A stretch of DNA of 64,000 nt, from assembly GCA_016711805.1 (NCBI GenBank), contig JADJSH010000008.1:62001-126000 (forward strand), given 5' to 3'. Made by a program: the position numbers and the translations under genes. The notes under the pieces were generated by a model. It was given only the letters and a program-made list of their open reading frames with translations. It was not told the DNA's origin and did not search any database. The stretch is from Bacteroidota bacterium (lineage in GTDB: Bacteria; Bacteroidota; Bacteroidia; B-17B0; Aurantibacillaceae). Below are positions 43,403-52,887 of this stretch, piece by piece (position 1 is the first letter of the stretch; every line of letters begins with the position of its first letter).

Positions 43403-43861
43403 TTATTTCTTTTTTGGTTTTTCCTTGCCAGTAAACTCATATTTCTTTTTGAGTTTATCTTTTTTAGTGACTTTAATTTCACCACTTACATCATAATTAT
43501 CAACCACACATTTTAAGATCACCGTCTGATCTGTAGCATCAGTTGTTGATATTTCAGCTTCTGTATAGTGGTTTTCATTTTGCTCCTCGTCGGTATATGT
43601 AGAATCTTTAGTAATTTCATATTTTACCCATTTAATATCAAATTTATCCATCAAAAACTGACTAAAAAATTTTCCCCCCTTAAATTCATATTCATCTTCA
43701 ACTGGCTTTTTTGGAGGACCACCTTCTTTTACTTCAGTAATATTGACGATAAATTTACGCTTATCTACTGAATCTTTAGGTTCGCCTTTTCTAATGGCGT
43801 TTATACTTAATACTCCAAGTGCAATAATAGAAACCGAGATGATAATGTGTTTTAAGTTCAT
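43403..43861 (-). CDS. small exported or membrane-anchored protein of unknown function
   Basis: 152 residues from ATG 43861. The N terminus MNLKHIIISVSIIALGVLSINAI is a single hydrophobic segment, either an uncleaved anchor or signal peptide. The rest is highly charged: a proline-rich stretch (GGPPKKPVEDEYEF) and a beta-rich domain ending in a Lys-rich tail (KDKLKKKYEFTGKEKPKKK). No family recognised. It has its own terminator and lies divergent from rarA across a 148-base gap. Probably periplasmic-facing. Confidence 0.6.
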   Translation of the reverse strand: MNLKHIIISVSIIALGVLSINAIRKGEPKDSVDKRKFIVNITEVKEGGPPKKPVEDEYEFKGGKFFSQFLMDKFDIKWVKYEITKDSTYTDEEQNENHYTEAEISTTDATDQTVILKCVVDNYDVSGEIKVTKKDKLKKKYEFTGKEKPKKK

Positions 43862-44009
43862 TGTATTAATTTTTATGTGGTAAATTTAATGAAATAATAG
43901 TGCCACAAATAGGGTGTTTACAATTTATTAATATTTTTTAGTAGGATTATCTACGTTTTATAGCATTCCTTTCGATGAAATGATGGTATCTTTATAGCAT
44001 ATAAACATT

Positions 44010-45284
44010 ATGGAGCCTTTAGCAGAAAGAGTCAGACCCAATCATTTAGACCACTACATTGGTCAGGAACATATTATTGGTAAAGAATCGGCTATGCGAA
44101 AAGCAATAGAGCAAAATTTATTGCCCTCCATCATATTATGGGGCCCACCGGGTGTTGGAAAAACTACTTTAGCACAAATTATAACCAAAACTTTAAAACG
44201 TCCATTTTATTCGTTAAGCGCTATTAATTCGGGAGTAAAAGATGTGAGAGAAGTGATTGAAAAAGCATCAGCAGATGGTGGTTTTTTTAAACAAGAAAAA
44301 CCTGTTTTGTTTATTGATGAGATTCACCGTTTTAGTAAATCACAACAAGATTCATTATTAAATGCCGTTGAAAAAGGCATCGTAACTTTAATAGGAGCAA
44401 CCACCGAAAATCCATCTTTTGAAGTTATTCCAGCGCTTTTATCAAGATGTCAAGTGGTTGTTTTAAAGCATCTTACAAAGGATAACTTAATTCAATTATT
44501 AAACAATGCGATTACTGGCGATGATGTTTTAAAACGAAAAAATATTGTCTTGAAAGAAACAGAAGCTTTATTAAGAATTTCGGGTGGTGATGGACGTAAG
44601 TTATTAAATGCCCTCGAAATCGTGGTGAATTGCATTAGTGAACCGGAGATTATTATTACGGATGAAATAGTAAAGCAATACATTCAGCAAAACTTAGCCC
44701 TATATGATAAATCGGGCGAACAGCATTACGATATTATTTCGGCCTTTATAAAATCCATCAGAGGTTCAGATCCTAATGGTGCTGTTTATTGGTTAGCAAG
44801 AATGATTGATGGGGGAGAGGACCCAAGTTTTATTGCCCGTCGTTTATTAATTTTAGCTTCAGAAGATGTTGGAAATGCAAATCCAACGGCTTTGGTTATT
44901 GCTAATAATTGTTTTCAAGCGGTTAATGTGATTGGTTATCCCGAAAGTAGAATTATTTTAGCACAAACAGTAACATATTTAGCATGTTCAGCTAAAAGTA
45001 ATAGTAGTTATATGGCTATAAATTTAGCCCAACAAGAAGTTAAAAAATCGGGCGATTTACCAGTTCCCCTGCATTTAAGAAATGCACCGACCAAGTTGAT
45101 GAAAGAGCTTGGTTATGGAGAAGAGTATAAATACTCGCACGACTACGATAACCATTTTGTAGCCCAAGAATTTTTACCCAATGAAATTAGTGGCACTACT
45201 TTTTATAATCCATCAGAATATTCGAGAGAACGAGACCTGAAAGAGTTTTTAAAAGAAAGATGGAAGGATAAATACGGTTATTAA
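44010..45284 (+). CDS. rarA: replication-associated recombination protein A (AAA+ ATPase)
   Basis: 424 residues from ATG 44010. ERVRPNHLDHYIGQEHIIG is the start of RarA/MgsA/WRNIP1 proteins. Walker A GPPGVGKT spans residues 45-52, Walker B FIDEIHRFSK follows at about 101-110 and sensor 1 is TTENPSFEV. The C-terminal tetramerisation half has SIRGSDPNGAVYWLARM and EDVGNANPTAL. The protein acts at stalled replication forks with SSB. A TATCTTTA (7 of 8) element lies before it. Its stop codon overlaps the stop of the convergent membrane-protein gene by 3 or 4 bases. Confidence 0.95.
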   Translation: MEPLAERVRPNHLDHYIGQEHIIGKESAMRKAIEQNLLPSIILWGPPGVGKTTLAQIITKTLKRPFYSLSAINSGVKDVREVIEKASADGGFFKQEKPVLFIDEIHRFSKSQQDSLLNAVEKGIVTLIGATTENPSFEVIPALLSRCQVVVLKHLTKDNLIQLLNNAITGDDVLKRKNIVLKETEALLRISGGDGRKLLNALEIVVNCISEPEIIITDEIVKQYIQQNLALYDKSGEQHYDIISAFIKSIRGSDPNGAVYWLARMIDGGEDPSFIARRLLILASEDVGNANPTALVIANNCFQAVNVIGYPESRIILAQTVTYLACSAKSNSSYMAINLAQQEVKKSGDLPVPLHLRNAPTKLMKELGYGEEYKYSHDYDNHFVAQEFLPNEISGTTFYNPSEYSRERDLKEFLKERWKDKYGY

Positions 45285-45718
45285 TTCTTATGAATTAATT
45301 CAGGGATAGGTTCAAATATTAATACTTTGCCTAAGCCGATAATTAAACCGCCAATCACTTGTTCGGCAATTTGCCAAGCACAATCAGCAACAATGTACGT
45401 GAAGTTAATGTCCTTCGAAAACGAAATACCTAAAACAGTAACTAAAGCAAATAATATAAAACCTAAAATGAAACCAGCAACTACACCTCTTAACATAGGA
45501 TGTGAAATATATTTATCTAATAACTTTGATTCGTAAGTTCTATATAGAGTAAAAGAAATAACTAGATAAACTAAAGCAGCTAAGCCTAAAAACAAACCTT
45601 TTGAAAAAGTAATGCGGTTTAAATCATTTAAAAATACGCCGTGCCAGAAATAAAATGCAACATACATAATTACCGCAGCAACTATCCAACTTACATAAAA
45701 TCTAAAAGAATATAGCAT
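45281..45718 (-). CDS. four-helix membrane protein of unknown function
   Basis: 145 residues from ATG 45718 (MLYSFRFYVSWIVAAVIMYV). The open frame extends further (ATG 45751), but a consensus promoter lies between the two, so the shorter form is chosen. Four hydrophobic segments: about residues 6-26, 40-62, 75-97 and 112-134. A Cys-Ala-Trp-Gln segment lies before the last. No family recognised; length and layout resemble small DUF4199- or DUF1761-like proteins but I cannot assign it. Convergent with, and overlapping the stop of, rarA. Confidence 0.6.
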   Translation of the reverse strand: MLYSFRFYVSWIVAAVIMYVAFYFWHGVFLNDLNRITFSKGLFLGLAALVYLVISFTLYRTYESKLLDKYISHPMLRGVVAGFILGFILFALVTVLGISFSKDINFTYIVADCAWQIAEQVIGGLIIGLGKVLIFEPIPELIHKN

Positions 45719-45724
45719 CGAATG

Positions 45725-45757
45725 CAAAAGTAATATTTTTTCGACATTCATAAACAA
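45725..45757 (-). promoter_or_regulatory. promoter of the 45.3-kb membrane-protein gene
   Basis: TTTTTG (TTG at 45757-45755), 22 bases, then TACTTTTG (45732-45725) on the minus strand. The -7 element ends only seven bases before the ATG at 45718, implying a leaderless or nearly leaderless message and deciding the start. Confidence 0.55.
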
Positions 45758-45812
45758 AAACTTTGCCAAATATTTGATTGTTATTATGTTAAAAAAACGG
45801 TAAGTTTGTGAT

Positions 45813-46139
45813 ATGCGTTTTTTACAAAAATTAATAATTGGACTATTTTTATTGATTTCGGTAGTATCTTGTAAAAAAGAAACTACTTGGGATGTGGATT
45901 TAGCAATACCATTAGCTAAAAGCTATTTAAACATTAGTAATTTTTTTGGTGATACAATTTTTCAAGCCGACCCAAATGGTTTATTACACATTGCCTTTAG
46001 TAAGGATTTAATAAATTATACCATGGATAGTTTGGTTAATTTACCTGATACTACGGTTACACTTGGTTATACTCTTCCATTTTCTCAGGCATTAAATGCT
46101 GGAGTAGTGATTTATTCAAATGCTGCTTCCAACAGATAG
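45813..46139 (+). CDS. putative lipoprotein, N-terminal piece before a frameshift
   Basis: 108 residues from ATG 45813, starting MRFLQKLIIGLFLLISVVSCKKETTW, a lipoprotein signal with Cys20 as lipid anchor. The domain that follows (WDVDLAIPLAKSYLNISN) continues with a strand that is cut off at the TAG 46137. The next frame starts within this end and continues the same protein: removing one T of the pair at 46127-46128 gives AAPTDREIKFDVSNG. The combined protein is about 530 residues. Bacteroidota-type, no known function; it precedes a DUF5723 gene. Confidence 0.75.
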   Translation: MRFLQKLIIGLFLLISVVSCKKETTWDVDLAIPLAKSYLNISNFFGDTIFQADPNGLLHIAFSKDLINYTMDSLVNLPDTTVTLGYTLPFSQALNAGVVIYSNAASNR

Positions 46140-47409
46140 GGAAATTAAATTTGATGTCAGTAATGGTGTTGAATTGAATAAAGCTATTGTTAGGTCGGGA
46201 TATTTAAAAGTTGAGTACACTAATACCTATAATCAACCTTTAGATTTTAATTATATTATAAACTCAGCTTCTTTGTGGGGCAATTTGTTAACGATAAACC
46301 AAACGGTAGCAGGCAATTCATCTTTTACTAAAACCTATCCACTAAATGGATACAATATTAATTTAACAGGCCAATCAGGGAACAAAGTAAATACGTTAGT
46401 ACAAACTTATACCATAAGTACTAGTCCTTCTGGCGTTGCAAGTACTTTACAACCTGGACAAGGTTTAATCATCAAACTATCTTTTGTGGACATTGTACCT
46501 GAATATGTGCAAGGCTATTTTGGACAACAAGATTTATCGTTTGGGCCAGATTCTTCATCATTAGGATTTTTAGGGAATTTCAGTCCTAGTAATTTGATGC
46601 TAACACAATCGTCTATTAATTTTAGAATTATTAATGAGTTTGGTATTGAAATGAGTAGTTCTATTAATAGCATGAGGTCAATTAAAACTTCTCCAGCAAA
46701 TGTCGTTACACTTAATGCCGGTAATTTGTTACAATCTATCAACGTAAATAGAGCAAATAAAACCAACAACCCAGCAAATCCCGTTTTTCCTTGGTTAAAA
46801 CAAATCAATGTAAATTCATCTAATTCCAACTTAAATCCTTTCTTACAAAATTTACCTAACTATTTAGGATATTCTATTAAAGCAACATTAAATCCTCTGG
46901 GTAATATTTCGGCAGGTAACGATTTTGCTTATTACGGCAGGGGATTAAGAGTTATTGCTGACGTGGACATTCCATTAGCATTATCAGCAAACTATTTTAG
47001 TTTAGTAAATTTTTCAAAGGTTGATTTAACGCAATTGAAAGAGTTGAATGATGTTAACTCTTGTGATATTATTATGCAGGCGCGTAATAACTATCCGTTT
47101 AAAGCTCAAATACAAGGCTACATGCTTAATGATCAAAATCAAATTATTGATTCGTTATTTGTACCAGGACAAAATATTGTCGAATCTGCTATTACAGATG
47201 GGAATAATGTGGTGTTAAATTACATAGACTCTAAATTAATCGCCTCGTTTGATAAAACTAAAATCAATAACCTAAGTCAGTGCAAGCAAATAAAATTTGT
47301 AAGTTATTTATACCTTCCAAATCAGCCAACACCAATAAAAATCAATGAGGATAGCTATTTAGATTTAGTAGTTCATGCTTATGTAAATTATAACGCTAGG
47401 GTAAAATAA
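46120..47409 (+). CDS. putative lipoprotein, C-terminal piece after a frameshift
   Basis: The main body of the protein begun at 45813, in another frame. It lacks a signal peptide and only REIKFDVSNGVELNKAIVRSG onward is likely real coding sequence; the first residues arise from the wrong frame. The 420 or so residues are beta-rich with many Asn, Ser and Thr, low in Cys and without recognised motifs. Its stop overlaps the start of the DUF5723 gene by one base (47409), pointing to translational coupling. Probably an envelope lipoprotein working with that protein. Confidence 0.75.
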   Translation: MLLPTDREIKFDVSNGVELNKAIVRSGYLKVEYTNTYNQPLDFNYIINSASLWGNLLTINQTVAGNSSFTKTYPLNGYNINLTGQSGNKVNTLVQTYTISTSPSGVASTLQPGQGLIIKLSFVDIVPEYVQGYFGQQDLSFGPDSSSLGFLGNFSPSNLMLTQSSINFRIINEFGIEMSSSINSMRSIKTSPANVVTLNAGNLLQSINVNRANKTNNPANPVFPWLKQINVNSSNSNLNPFLQNLPNYLGYSIKATLNPLGNISAGNDFAYYGRGLRVIADVDIPLALSANYFSLVNFSKVDLTQLKELNDVNSCDIIMQARNNYPFKAQIQGYMLNDQNQIIDSLFVPGQNIVESAITDGNNVVLNYIDSKLIASFDKTKINNLSQCKQIKFVSYLYLPNQPTPIKINEDSYLDLVVHAYVNYNARVK

Positions 47410-48656
47410 TGAAAGCACGGCTGATACTATTTTCGATTTTTTGCTCGCTATCTGTTTTTTCGCAGTATAATTCTGAGTTTTTAAATTTTGGTCAAACTGG
47501 TAGAAGTATTTCTATTAATGGTGAATATGAATTAGGTTCAAATGGCATTTATAATTCACTTTTAAATAAGTTCATCTATGGTGGTAATATTGACAAAAAA
47601 ACCAAAGACGCATCAAGCAATTCTATGAAAGCGCTTAATGTGATGGGTGCTAATATGAACTACGATATCTCTGCGTTTTTTGGTAGAAGTCCAAAATACT
47701 CCTATTTAATTGGATTCAAAGATCAACGTATTTTTAATGCAGCTTACACCAAAGATTTTTATCAGTTAGTATTTTATGGTAACAAGCCTTATTTAGGTGA
47801 GACCAAAAACTTAGCTGGTTCCAATATTAATTCGTTGCGTTTTCAGGAATTAAAGTTAGGATTTATATGGCATAAAATTGATACTACTGCTAAAGTTGGA
47901 GTATCGATTTCCATCTTAAAAGGACAACAATTATTTTATGTAAAAGCAAAAGAGGGCTCTTCGTTATATACCAATTCGGATGGCACTGAATTAGTGTTTA
48001 ATTCAGATTTTAATATGGCATTAAGCGATACAACAAATAAAAATAATCCGTTTGCTTATTCAGGAATTGGTGCTAGTGCTGATATATTTTTTGAAACACC
48101 TTATAAAGGGAAGCTAGGGAAGGGGAGTGTGTTAACTGTAAACGCTAACAATATTGGCTTTTTACATTGGTTTGATAATAGCGTTCAATATAGTAGCGAT
48201 TCTACTTTTAAATTTGATGGCTACCATATTGACAATCTATTGGATTTACAAGACTCAACCTTATCGGCTATTAATAGAGATAGTATTATTAAAACAACCA
48301 CAAATGCTCGTCAAGAATCCTTTAATGTAAATATTCCTACTAATCTTCTTATAATCAATAAAATTCAGTTTACTGATAAATTTTATTTAGCAGTAGGATT
48401 TAGGTATCTGTTTAATTCCAATTTTAAACCTTATTTCTTTACTGATGCAGAGTATCATTTTACGCCAAAAGTTATAGGAGCTTTACACGTGGCTTATGGT
48501 GGTTACTCAAAATTAAATGTAGGGTTAGCATTTTCGTATGTTTCAAAATCTTGGTTTTTTAGAATAGGAAGTAATAGTTTACAAGGTTATATCTCTCCAA
48601 CAAACACATACGGCCAAGGAGCTTTTGTAAGTATTGCTAAAAAATTTAAACGATAA
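47409..48656 (+). CDS. DUF5723-family outer-membrane protein
   Basis: 415 residues from ATG 47409, overlapping the previous stop. Signal peptide ends near SVFSQ. The mature part consists of alternating beta strands (MGANMNYDISAFFGRSPKYSYLIGFKD, FYLAVGFRYLFNSNFKPYF, GALHVAYGGYSKLNVGLAFSYVSK), ending GAFVSIAKKFKR with aromatic and basic end residues, as expected for a beta-barrel. It matches what I recall of DUF5723, Bacteroidota outer-membrane-type proteins. It sits four bases before the T9SS cargo gene, so it may be its partner on the surface; function unknown. Confidence 0.72.
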   Translation: MKARLILFSIFCSLSVFSQYNSEFLNFGQTGRSISINGEYELGSNGIYNSLLNKFIYGGNIDKKTKDASSNSMKALNVMGANMNYDISAFFGRSPKYSYLIGFKDQRIFNAAYTKDFYQLVFYGNKPYLGETKNLAGSNINSLRFQELKLGFIWHKIDTTAKVGVSISILKGQQLFYVKAKEGSSLYTNSDGTELVFNSDFNMALSDTTNKNNPFAYSGIGASADIFFETPYKGKLGKGSVLTVNANNIGFLHWFDNSVQYSSDSTFKFDGYHIDNLLDLQDSTLSAINRDSIIKTTTNARQESFNVNIPTNLLIINKIQFTDKFYLAVGFRYLFNSNFKPYFFTDAEYHFTPKVIGALHVAYGGYSKLNVGLAFSYVSKSWFFRIGSNSLQGYISPTNTYGQGAFVSIAKKFKR

Positions 48657-48659
48657 GTC

Positions 48660-50105
48660 ATGAGATTTTTAATAGGAATATTGTTTTTGGTTGCTTTTAT
48701 TGGAGCTTATGCTCAACCACCTAAAAAATTTTATTGTAGGTATGGTGGTAATGGCTATGATGAAGGAAATGATGTAAAGCAAACCTTAGATGGTGGTTAT
48801 ATTATTACGGGCTCTACTAGTAGCATTGGTCAAGGAAATACAGATATGTATTTATTAAAACTAGACAGTATGGGACAGGTAACTTTTGAAAAAACATTTG
48901 GTGGCGTGAGTAATGAAATCGGGAAAAGTATTGTACAGCTAGCTGATTCGAGTTATGTCATGGCTGGTTATACAAGTTCAAGTGGAGTAGGTGGTTACGA
49001 TGTATTTTTAGTAAAAGCAGATAAAGCTGGTAATTTAATTTGGCAAAAAACTATTGGTGGTGCCGATTGGGATTTTGCCAATAGTATGGATGCAACAGCC
49101 GATGGAGGTTTTATAATTGCAGGAACCACTTATAGTTATGGGAAAGGTAATGCTGATGGATTTGTAATAAAAACTGATGCTAATGGAGATACCACCTGGA
49201 CAAAAACCTTTGGAGGATTAAAAGACGACGAATTTAAATCGGTGATACAGACCTCTGATGGTAATTATGCTTTAACGGGTTACACAAAGAGTTTTAATGA
49301 CAGTTTGGGGGATGGATGGATAGTTAGAATTGATCAAACAGGGAGTGCAACTTACACGACTTCTGCTGGAGGTTTATATTCTGATGTGTTAAATGATGTA
49401 GTAGAATTGTCTAATACTAATTTGTATTTAGTTGGGTCAAATAAAAGTTATAAAAACGGAATTAATACTGTTAATTGGAGATATTCTATAAATAGTTCAA
49501 ATGGGTTGATTTTAGATGATTATATTGGAAATACTAATACGGAGAGATATAACTCTAGCGCTGTTGGGTTAAATGGAACTGTAATTTCTGTTGGATACAA
49601 TAATTTTGTAGGTGCTAGCTCTGATGCAAATATCCATGTTTATACACCAACTTTAGGTTACGTTTCATATTTCCCTTTTGGTGTTGAGAATACAGATGAG
49701 TTATTTTCTATTTCTAGAACTAAAGATAAAGGATTTGTTAGCGTAGGAAGTTGTTTTGGTAATACTTCGTTGCTTAAAGATATTTTATTTGTAAAAACCG
49801 ATAGTTTAGGTCAGTATGGTGCAAGCATCATCGGCATTGAAGAAAAGCAAAAAGCTAAGATCATTCTAGGAATTTATCCTAATCCAACAATTGATTATAT
49901 TAATTTAAAGATTTCTAATTATAAAAACTTTAAAAAATTACATTACCAAATTATTGATTTAAATGGAAGAGTTATTTTATCAAATACGATTGAGGAAATG
50001 ATAAAAACAATTGAAACAGCCTCATTATCCGATGGGTTATATTTATTGCAAATTTTTGATTCAAACAACCTAATTAGCAGTTCAAAAATTTCGGTCATTA
50101 AATAG
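48660..50105 (+). CDS. T9SS cargo protein with DGGYIITG-type repeats
   Basis: 481 residues from ATG 48660. Signal peptide about residues 1-18 (FIGAYAQ). About six repeats of roughly 50 residues (TLDGGYIITGSTSSIGQGNTDMYLLKLDSMGQ and related) suggest a beta-propeller; this pattern is common in secreted Bacteroidota proteins. The last 80 residues are a type A sorting domain (LGIYPNPTIDYINLKIS, then LSDGLYLLQIFDSN, SSKISVIK), which directs export through T9SS. Ligand and role unknown. Probably cotranscribed with the lipoprotein and DUF5723 genes. Confidence 0.85.
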   Translation: MRFLIGILFLVAFIGAYAQPPKKFYCRYGGNGYDEGNDVKQTLDGGYIITGSTSSIGQGNTDMYLLKLDSMGQVTFEKTFGGVSNEIGKSIVQLADSSYVMAGYTSSSGVGGYDVFLVKADKAGNLIWQKTIGGADWDFANSMDATADGGFIIAGTTYSYGKGNADGFVIKTDANGDTTWTKTFGGLKDDEFKSVIQTSDGNYALTGYTKSFNDSLGDGWIVRIDQTGSATYTTSAGGLYSDVLNDVVELSNTNLYLVGSNKSYKNGINTVNWRYSINSSNGLILDDYIGNTNTERYNSSAVGLNGTVISVGYNNFVGASSDANIHVYTPTLGYVSYFPFGVENTDELFSISRTKDKGFVSVGSCFGNTSLLKDILFVKTDSLGQYGASIIGIEEKQKAKIILGIYPNPTIDYINLKISNYKNFKKLHYQIIDLNGRVILSNTIEEMIKTIETASLSDGLYLLQIFDSNNLISSSKISVIK

Positions 50106-50109
50106 TGGT

Positions 50110-51549
50110 ATGTTAGACAAATTTTTTTCTAATAACTCCCAAAAAATAACCAATCGTTTATGGTTATACTTTTTCATAATTGTTTTAGTAAATATATTAT
50201 TTAAAATAATTCAATTAGGTCTTTCATCTTTTTGGTACGATGAAATTGTTAGTGTCGAAAGTGCATCTTTAGATTTTGGACACATAAAACATGTTTCTGA
50301 ATGGGATAATAACCCTCCATTTTATTATTATTGTTTAAGTGTTTGGATTAAACTGTTCAATGATTCAGAGTTTTGTGTGAGACTGTTGAGTGTGATTTTC
50401 AGCTCACTTTCCGCAGGAGTTATTTTTTTACTAGCGAATAAATTTTTCAATAAAATAACTGCTATTGTTGTTTCGTTTTTATACTTATCAAGTAACTTCC
50501 TTTATTTTTATTCTCACGAAGCAAGGGCTTATACATTAATTTCACTATTAGTATTGGTATCATCTTATTTGTTTTTAAACTTCAGAGAAAATAACTCTTG
50601 GAAACATCTTATTTTTTTAGGAATCATTAATTTCCTAATAACCTACACACATTACATTGCTGGATTAGTCGTAGTTTTTGAAGTATTGCTTATGTTGTTT
50701 TATTTTGATAAAAAACAAAAAATTAAATTTTCATACTCAATTCTACTTTCTATTTTATTAATCTTTTTAAGATTTACCAAGAAACAGTTTTTATTAATCT
50801 TTGCCTTTAATAGTCCTGAAAGTACGTTTTGGTTAAAAAAGTCCGAGTTTTCATACTTACAAGAAGTGCTTTCTGAATTTTTCTTTGACTATTATTTAAT
50901 TATTCCATTGCTACTGGTTATTGCCTCGGGACTCTTATTGAGTTATAAATACAAAAACAAAGAATCAAATTTTGCTACTATTTATTCGATCATTGTAGGA
51001 TTAGGTTCAATTGTTATAGTATATGTAGTTGGCATTAAGGTGTCTATATTCTTAGATAGATATTTAATATTCGCAGTTCCTTTCATTTACATTTTAGTTG
51101 CATATGCTTTTTCGTTTATAAAAAATAAATATATCGGAATCATTTTTTCGATCTTGTTTTTTATATACTTCTCTTTTAAAATAGACTATGATACTCCAAA
51201 ACCAATGGATTATAAAAATGCTGTTGGTTTCATAAAACATGTAACAACAACTGAGGATTTAATCATAGTAAAATTTAATGCGGTGCCATCATTATTCTGT
51301 TATTATTATGAAAAGGATTATTTAAAACTTCAAAAAAAGAAATTAACCAATGCTCCAAGTGTATTAATCTGCAAATCATGGGCGGACATTGGGGTAGATT
51401 TAACTAAATATAAAAGAGTTATTGTTGTGGATGCATTTGAAGATTTAAATCCTGAAGACACCGAATTTAAAACTAATTTATCTAAACAGAAATCTTCTAA
51501 CTCTGTGGTGTCATTTTACAAAGGTGTAAAAATTACATTTTATCAATAA
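50110..51549 (+). CDS. GT39-like membrane glycosyltransferase (GT-C fold)
   Basis: 479 residues from ATG 50110. About eleven hydrophobic segments, the first at about 16-38. The first periplasmic loop has GLSSFWYDEIVSVESAS and WDNNPPFYYYCLSVWIKLF, the acidic DE motif and aromatic stretch of ArnT/PMT-type (GT39) glycosyltransferases that use lipid-linked sugars. FYSHEARAYTLISLLVL is a conserved membrane segment of the same family. The C-terminal 90 residues are soluble. It lies four bases after the cargo gene and may glycosylate surface material. A terminator follows directly. Confidence 0.85.
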   Translation: MLDKFFSNNSQKITNRLWLYFFIIVLVNILFKIIQLGLSSFWYDEIVSVESASLDFGHIKHVSEWDNNPPFYYYCLSVWIKLFNDSEFCVRLLSVIFSSLSAGVIFLLANKFFNKITAIVVSFLYLSSNFLYFYSHEARAYTLISLLVLVSSYLFLNFRENNSWKHLIFLGIINFLITYTHYIAGLVVVFEVLLMLFYFDKKQKIKFSYSILLSILLIFLRFTKKQFLLIFAFNSPESTFWLKKSEFSYLQEVLSEFFFDYYLIIPLLLVIASGLLLSYKYKNKESNFATIYSIIVGLGSIVIVYVVGIKVSIFLDRYLIFAVPFIYILVAYAFSFIKNKYIGIIFSILFFIYFSFKIDYDTPKPMDYKNAVGFIKHVTTTEDLIIVKFNAVPSLFCYYYEKDYLKLQKKKLTNAPSVLICKSWADIGVDLTKYKRVIVVDAFEDLNPEDTEFKTNLSKQKSSNSVVSFYKGVKITFYQ

Positions 51550-51550
51550 A

Positions 51551-51578
51551 AAAAGCCACAACTCTCGTTATGGCTTTT
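51551..51578. terminator. terminator of the GT39-like gene, possibly bidirectional
   Basis: AAAAGCCA, an interrupted stem and loop (CAACTCTCGTTA), TGGCTTTT, right after the stop at 51549. It lies 24 bases from the restored queA stop at 51602 on the other strand and may serve both. Confidence 0.65.
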
Positions 51579-51601
51579 AATTAATATTTACATTCGGTTT
51601 T

Positions 51602-52650
51602 TTACAAAATCAACATAGCGTCTCCATAAGAATAGAAACGGTATTTTTCTTTGATTGCTTCTTTGTATGCTTTCATAACCAAATCATAACCACCAAAAGC
51701 CGCTACTTGCATTAACAAAGTAGATTCAGGCATGTGGAAGTTAGTAATCATACAATTTGCTACCGAAAAATCATATGGAGGAAAATAAATTTATTTGTCC
51801 AGCCACTATAAGGATTTACGTGTCCAGTTGTTGATACCGAAGATTCTAACGCACGCATTACGGTTGTTCCAACAGCACAAACTTTTTTCTTTTTGTCTTT
51901 GCCAGCGTTAATAATTTTGCAAGCTTCTGAAGTAATAATTGCTTCTTCGCTATCCATTTTATGTTTAGTTAAATCTTCTACTTCAACCATTCTAAAAGTA
52001 CCTAAACCAATGTGTAAAGTAACATTAGCATAATTAACGCCTTTAATTTCTAAACGCTTCAATAATTCGCGGCTAAAATGCAAGCCAGCAGTAGGAGCAG
52101 CCACTGCGCCTTCGTTTTTAGCAAATACTGTTTGGTAACGCTCAATATCACTTTCTTCAACTTCACGTTTAATATATTTAGGTAAAGGAGTTTCTCCTAA
52201 ATCATATAATGCTTTTCTGAAATCTTCGTAAGGACCATCAAATAAGAAACGTAACGTTCTTCCTCTAGAAGTTGTATTATCAATAACTTCGGCAACAACA
52301 TTATCATTTTCGCCAAAATATAATTTATTTCCAATACGAATTTTACGAGCTGGATCTACTAAAACGTCCCATAAACGACTTTCAGCGTTTAATTCGCTTA
52401 ACAAAAACACCTCGATTTTAGCACCTGTTTTTTCTTTATTTCCATACATACGAGCTGGAAAAACTTTGGTATCATTTAACACCATTACATCACCGTCATC
52501 AAAATAATTGATAATGTCTTTAAATTTTTTGTGAGTAATTTTTCCTGTGGCGCGATCAACAACCATTAGTTTACTTTCGTCGCGATTTTTGGAAGGATAT
52601 TCTGCCAACAATTCTTTTGGCAAATTAAACTTAAACATGGATAACTTCAT
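51602..52650 (-). CDS. queA: S-adenosylmethionine:tRNA ribosyltransferase-isomerase, frameshifted near its 3' end
   Basis: From ATG 52650 the frame reads FKFNLPKELLAEYPSKNRDESKLMVV and on to VNPYSGWTNKFIF, then breaks (LHMIFR stop) at 51760. Adding one base at the GG of 51780-51781 restores FPPYDFSVANCMITNFHMPES and a C terminus ending SYGDAMLIL at 51602, 349 residues in all, the family length. QueA transfers ribosyl from SAM to preQ1-modified tRNA in queuosine synthesis. The conserved AAPTAGLHF and HIGLGTF are intact upstream of the break. Error in sequence is the likeliest cause. Confidence 0.93.
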
Positions 52651-52887
52651 AATCTTATAATTTTTATATAAGACAATAATGAAATAGAATAATTAAGAGC
52701 TATTTCATTAATCTTACGGGATTAATACGGTGGCAAAAATAAGTCACGAAAATGCGTTTAACACATTAGCAGTTTAATATTAGTAATCTGATTATCAGCT
52801 ACTTGAAATTTGAAAACTACTTATAATTAACATTATGTTAAATTGAAGTATTCAAATCATACATCTATTGCAAACAAATATACCTAA

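Noticed and set aside
46515..46829. 104-residue minus-strand open frame opposite the lipoprotein gene
   Set aside because: Opposite an exported protein with strong family pattern; no support for coding.
52651..52887. Hidden gene between queA and the oxidoreductase
   Set aside because: AT-rich with frequent stops in all frames; only a GAAATAG/CTATTTC hairpin is visible.
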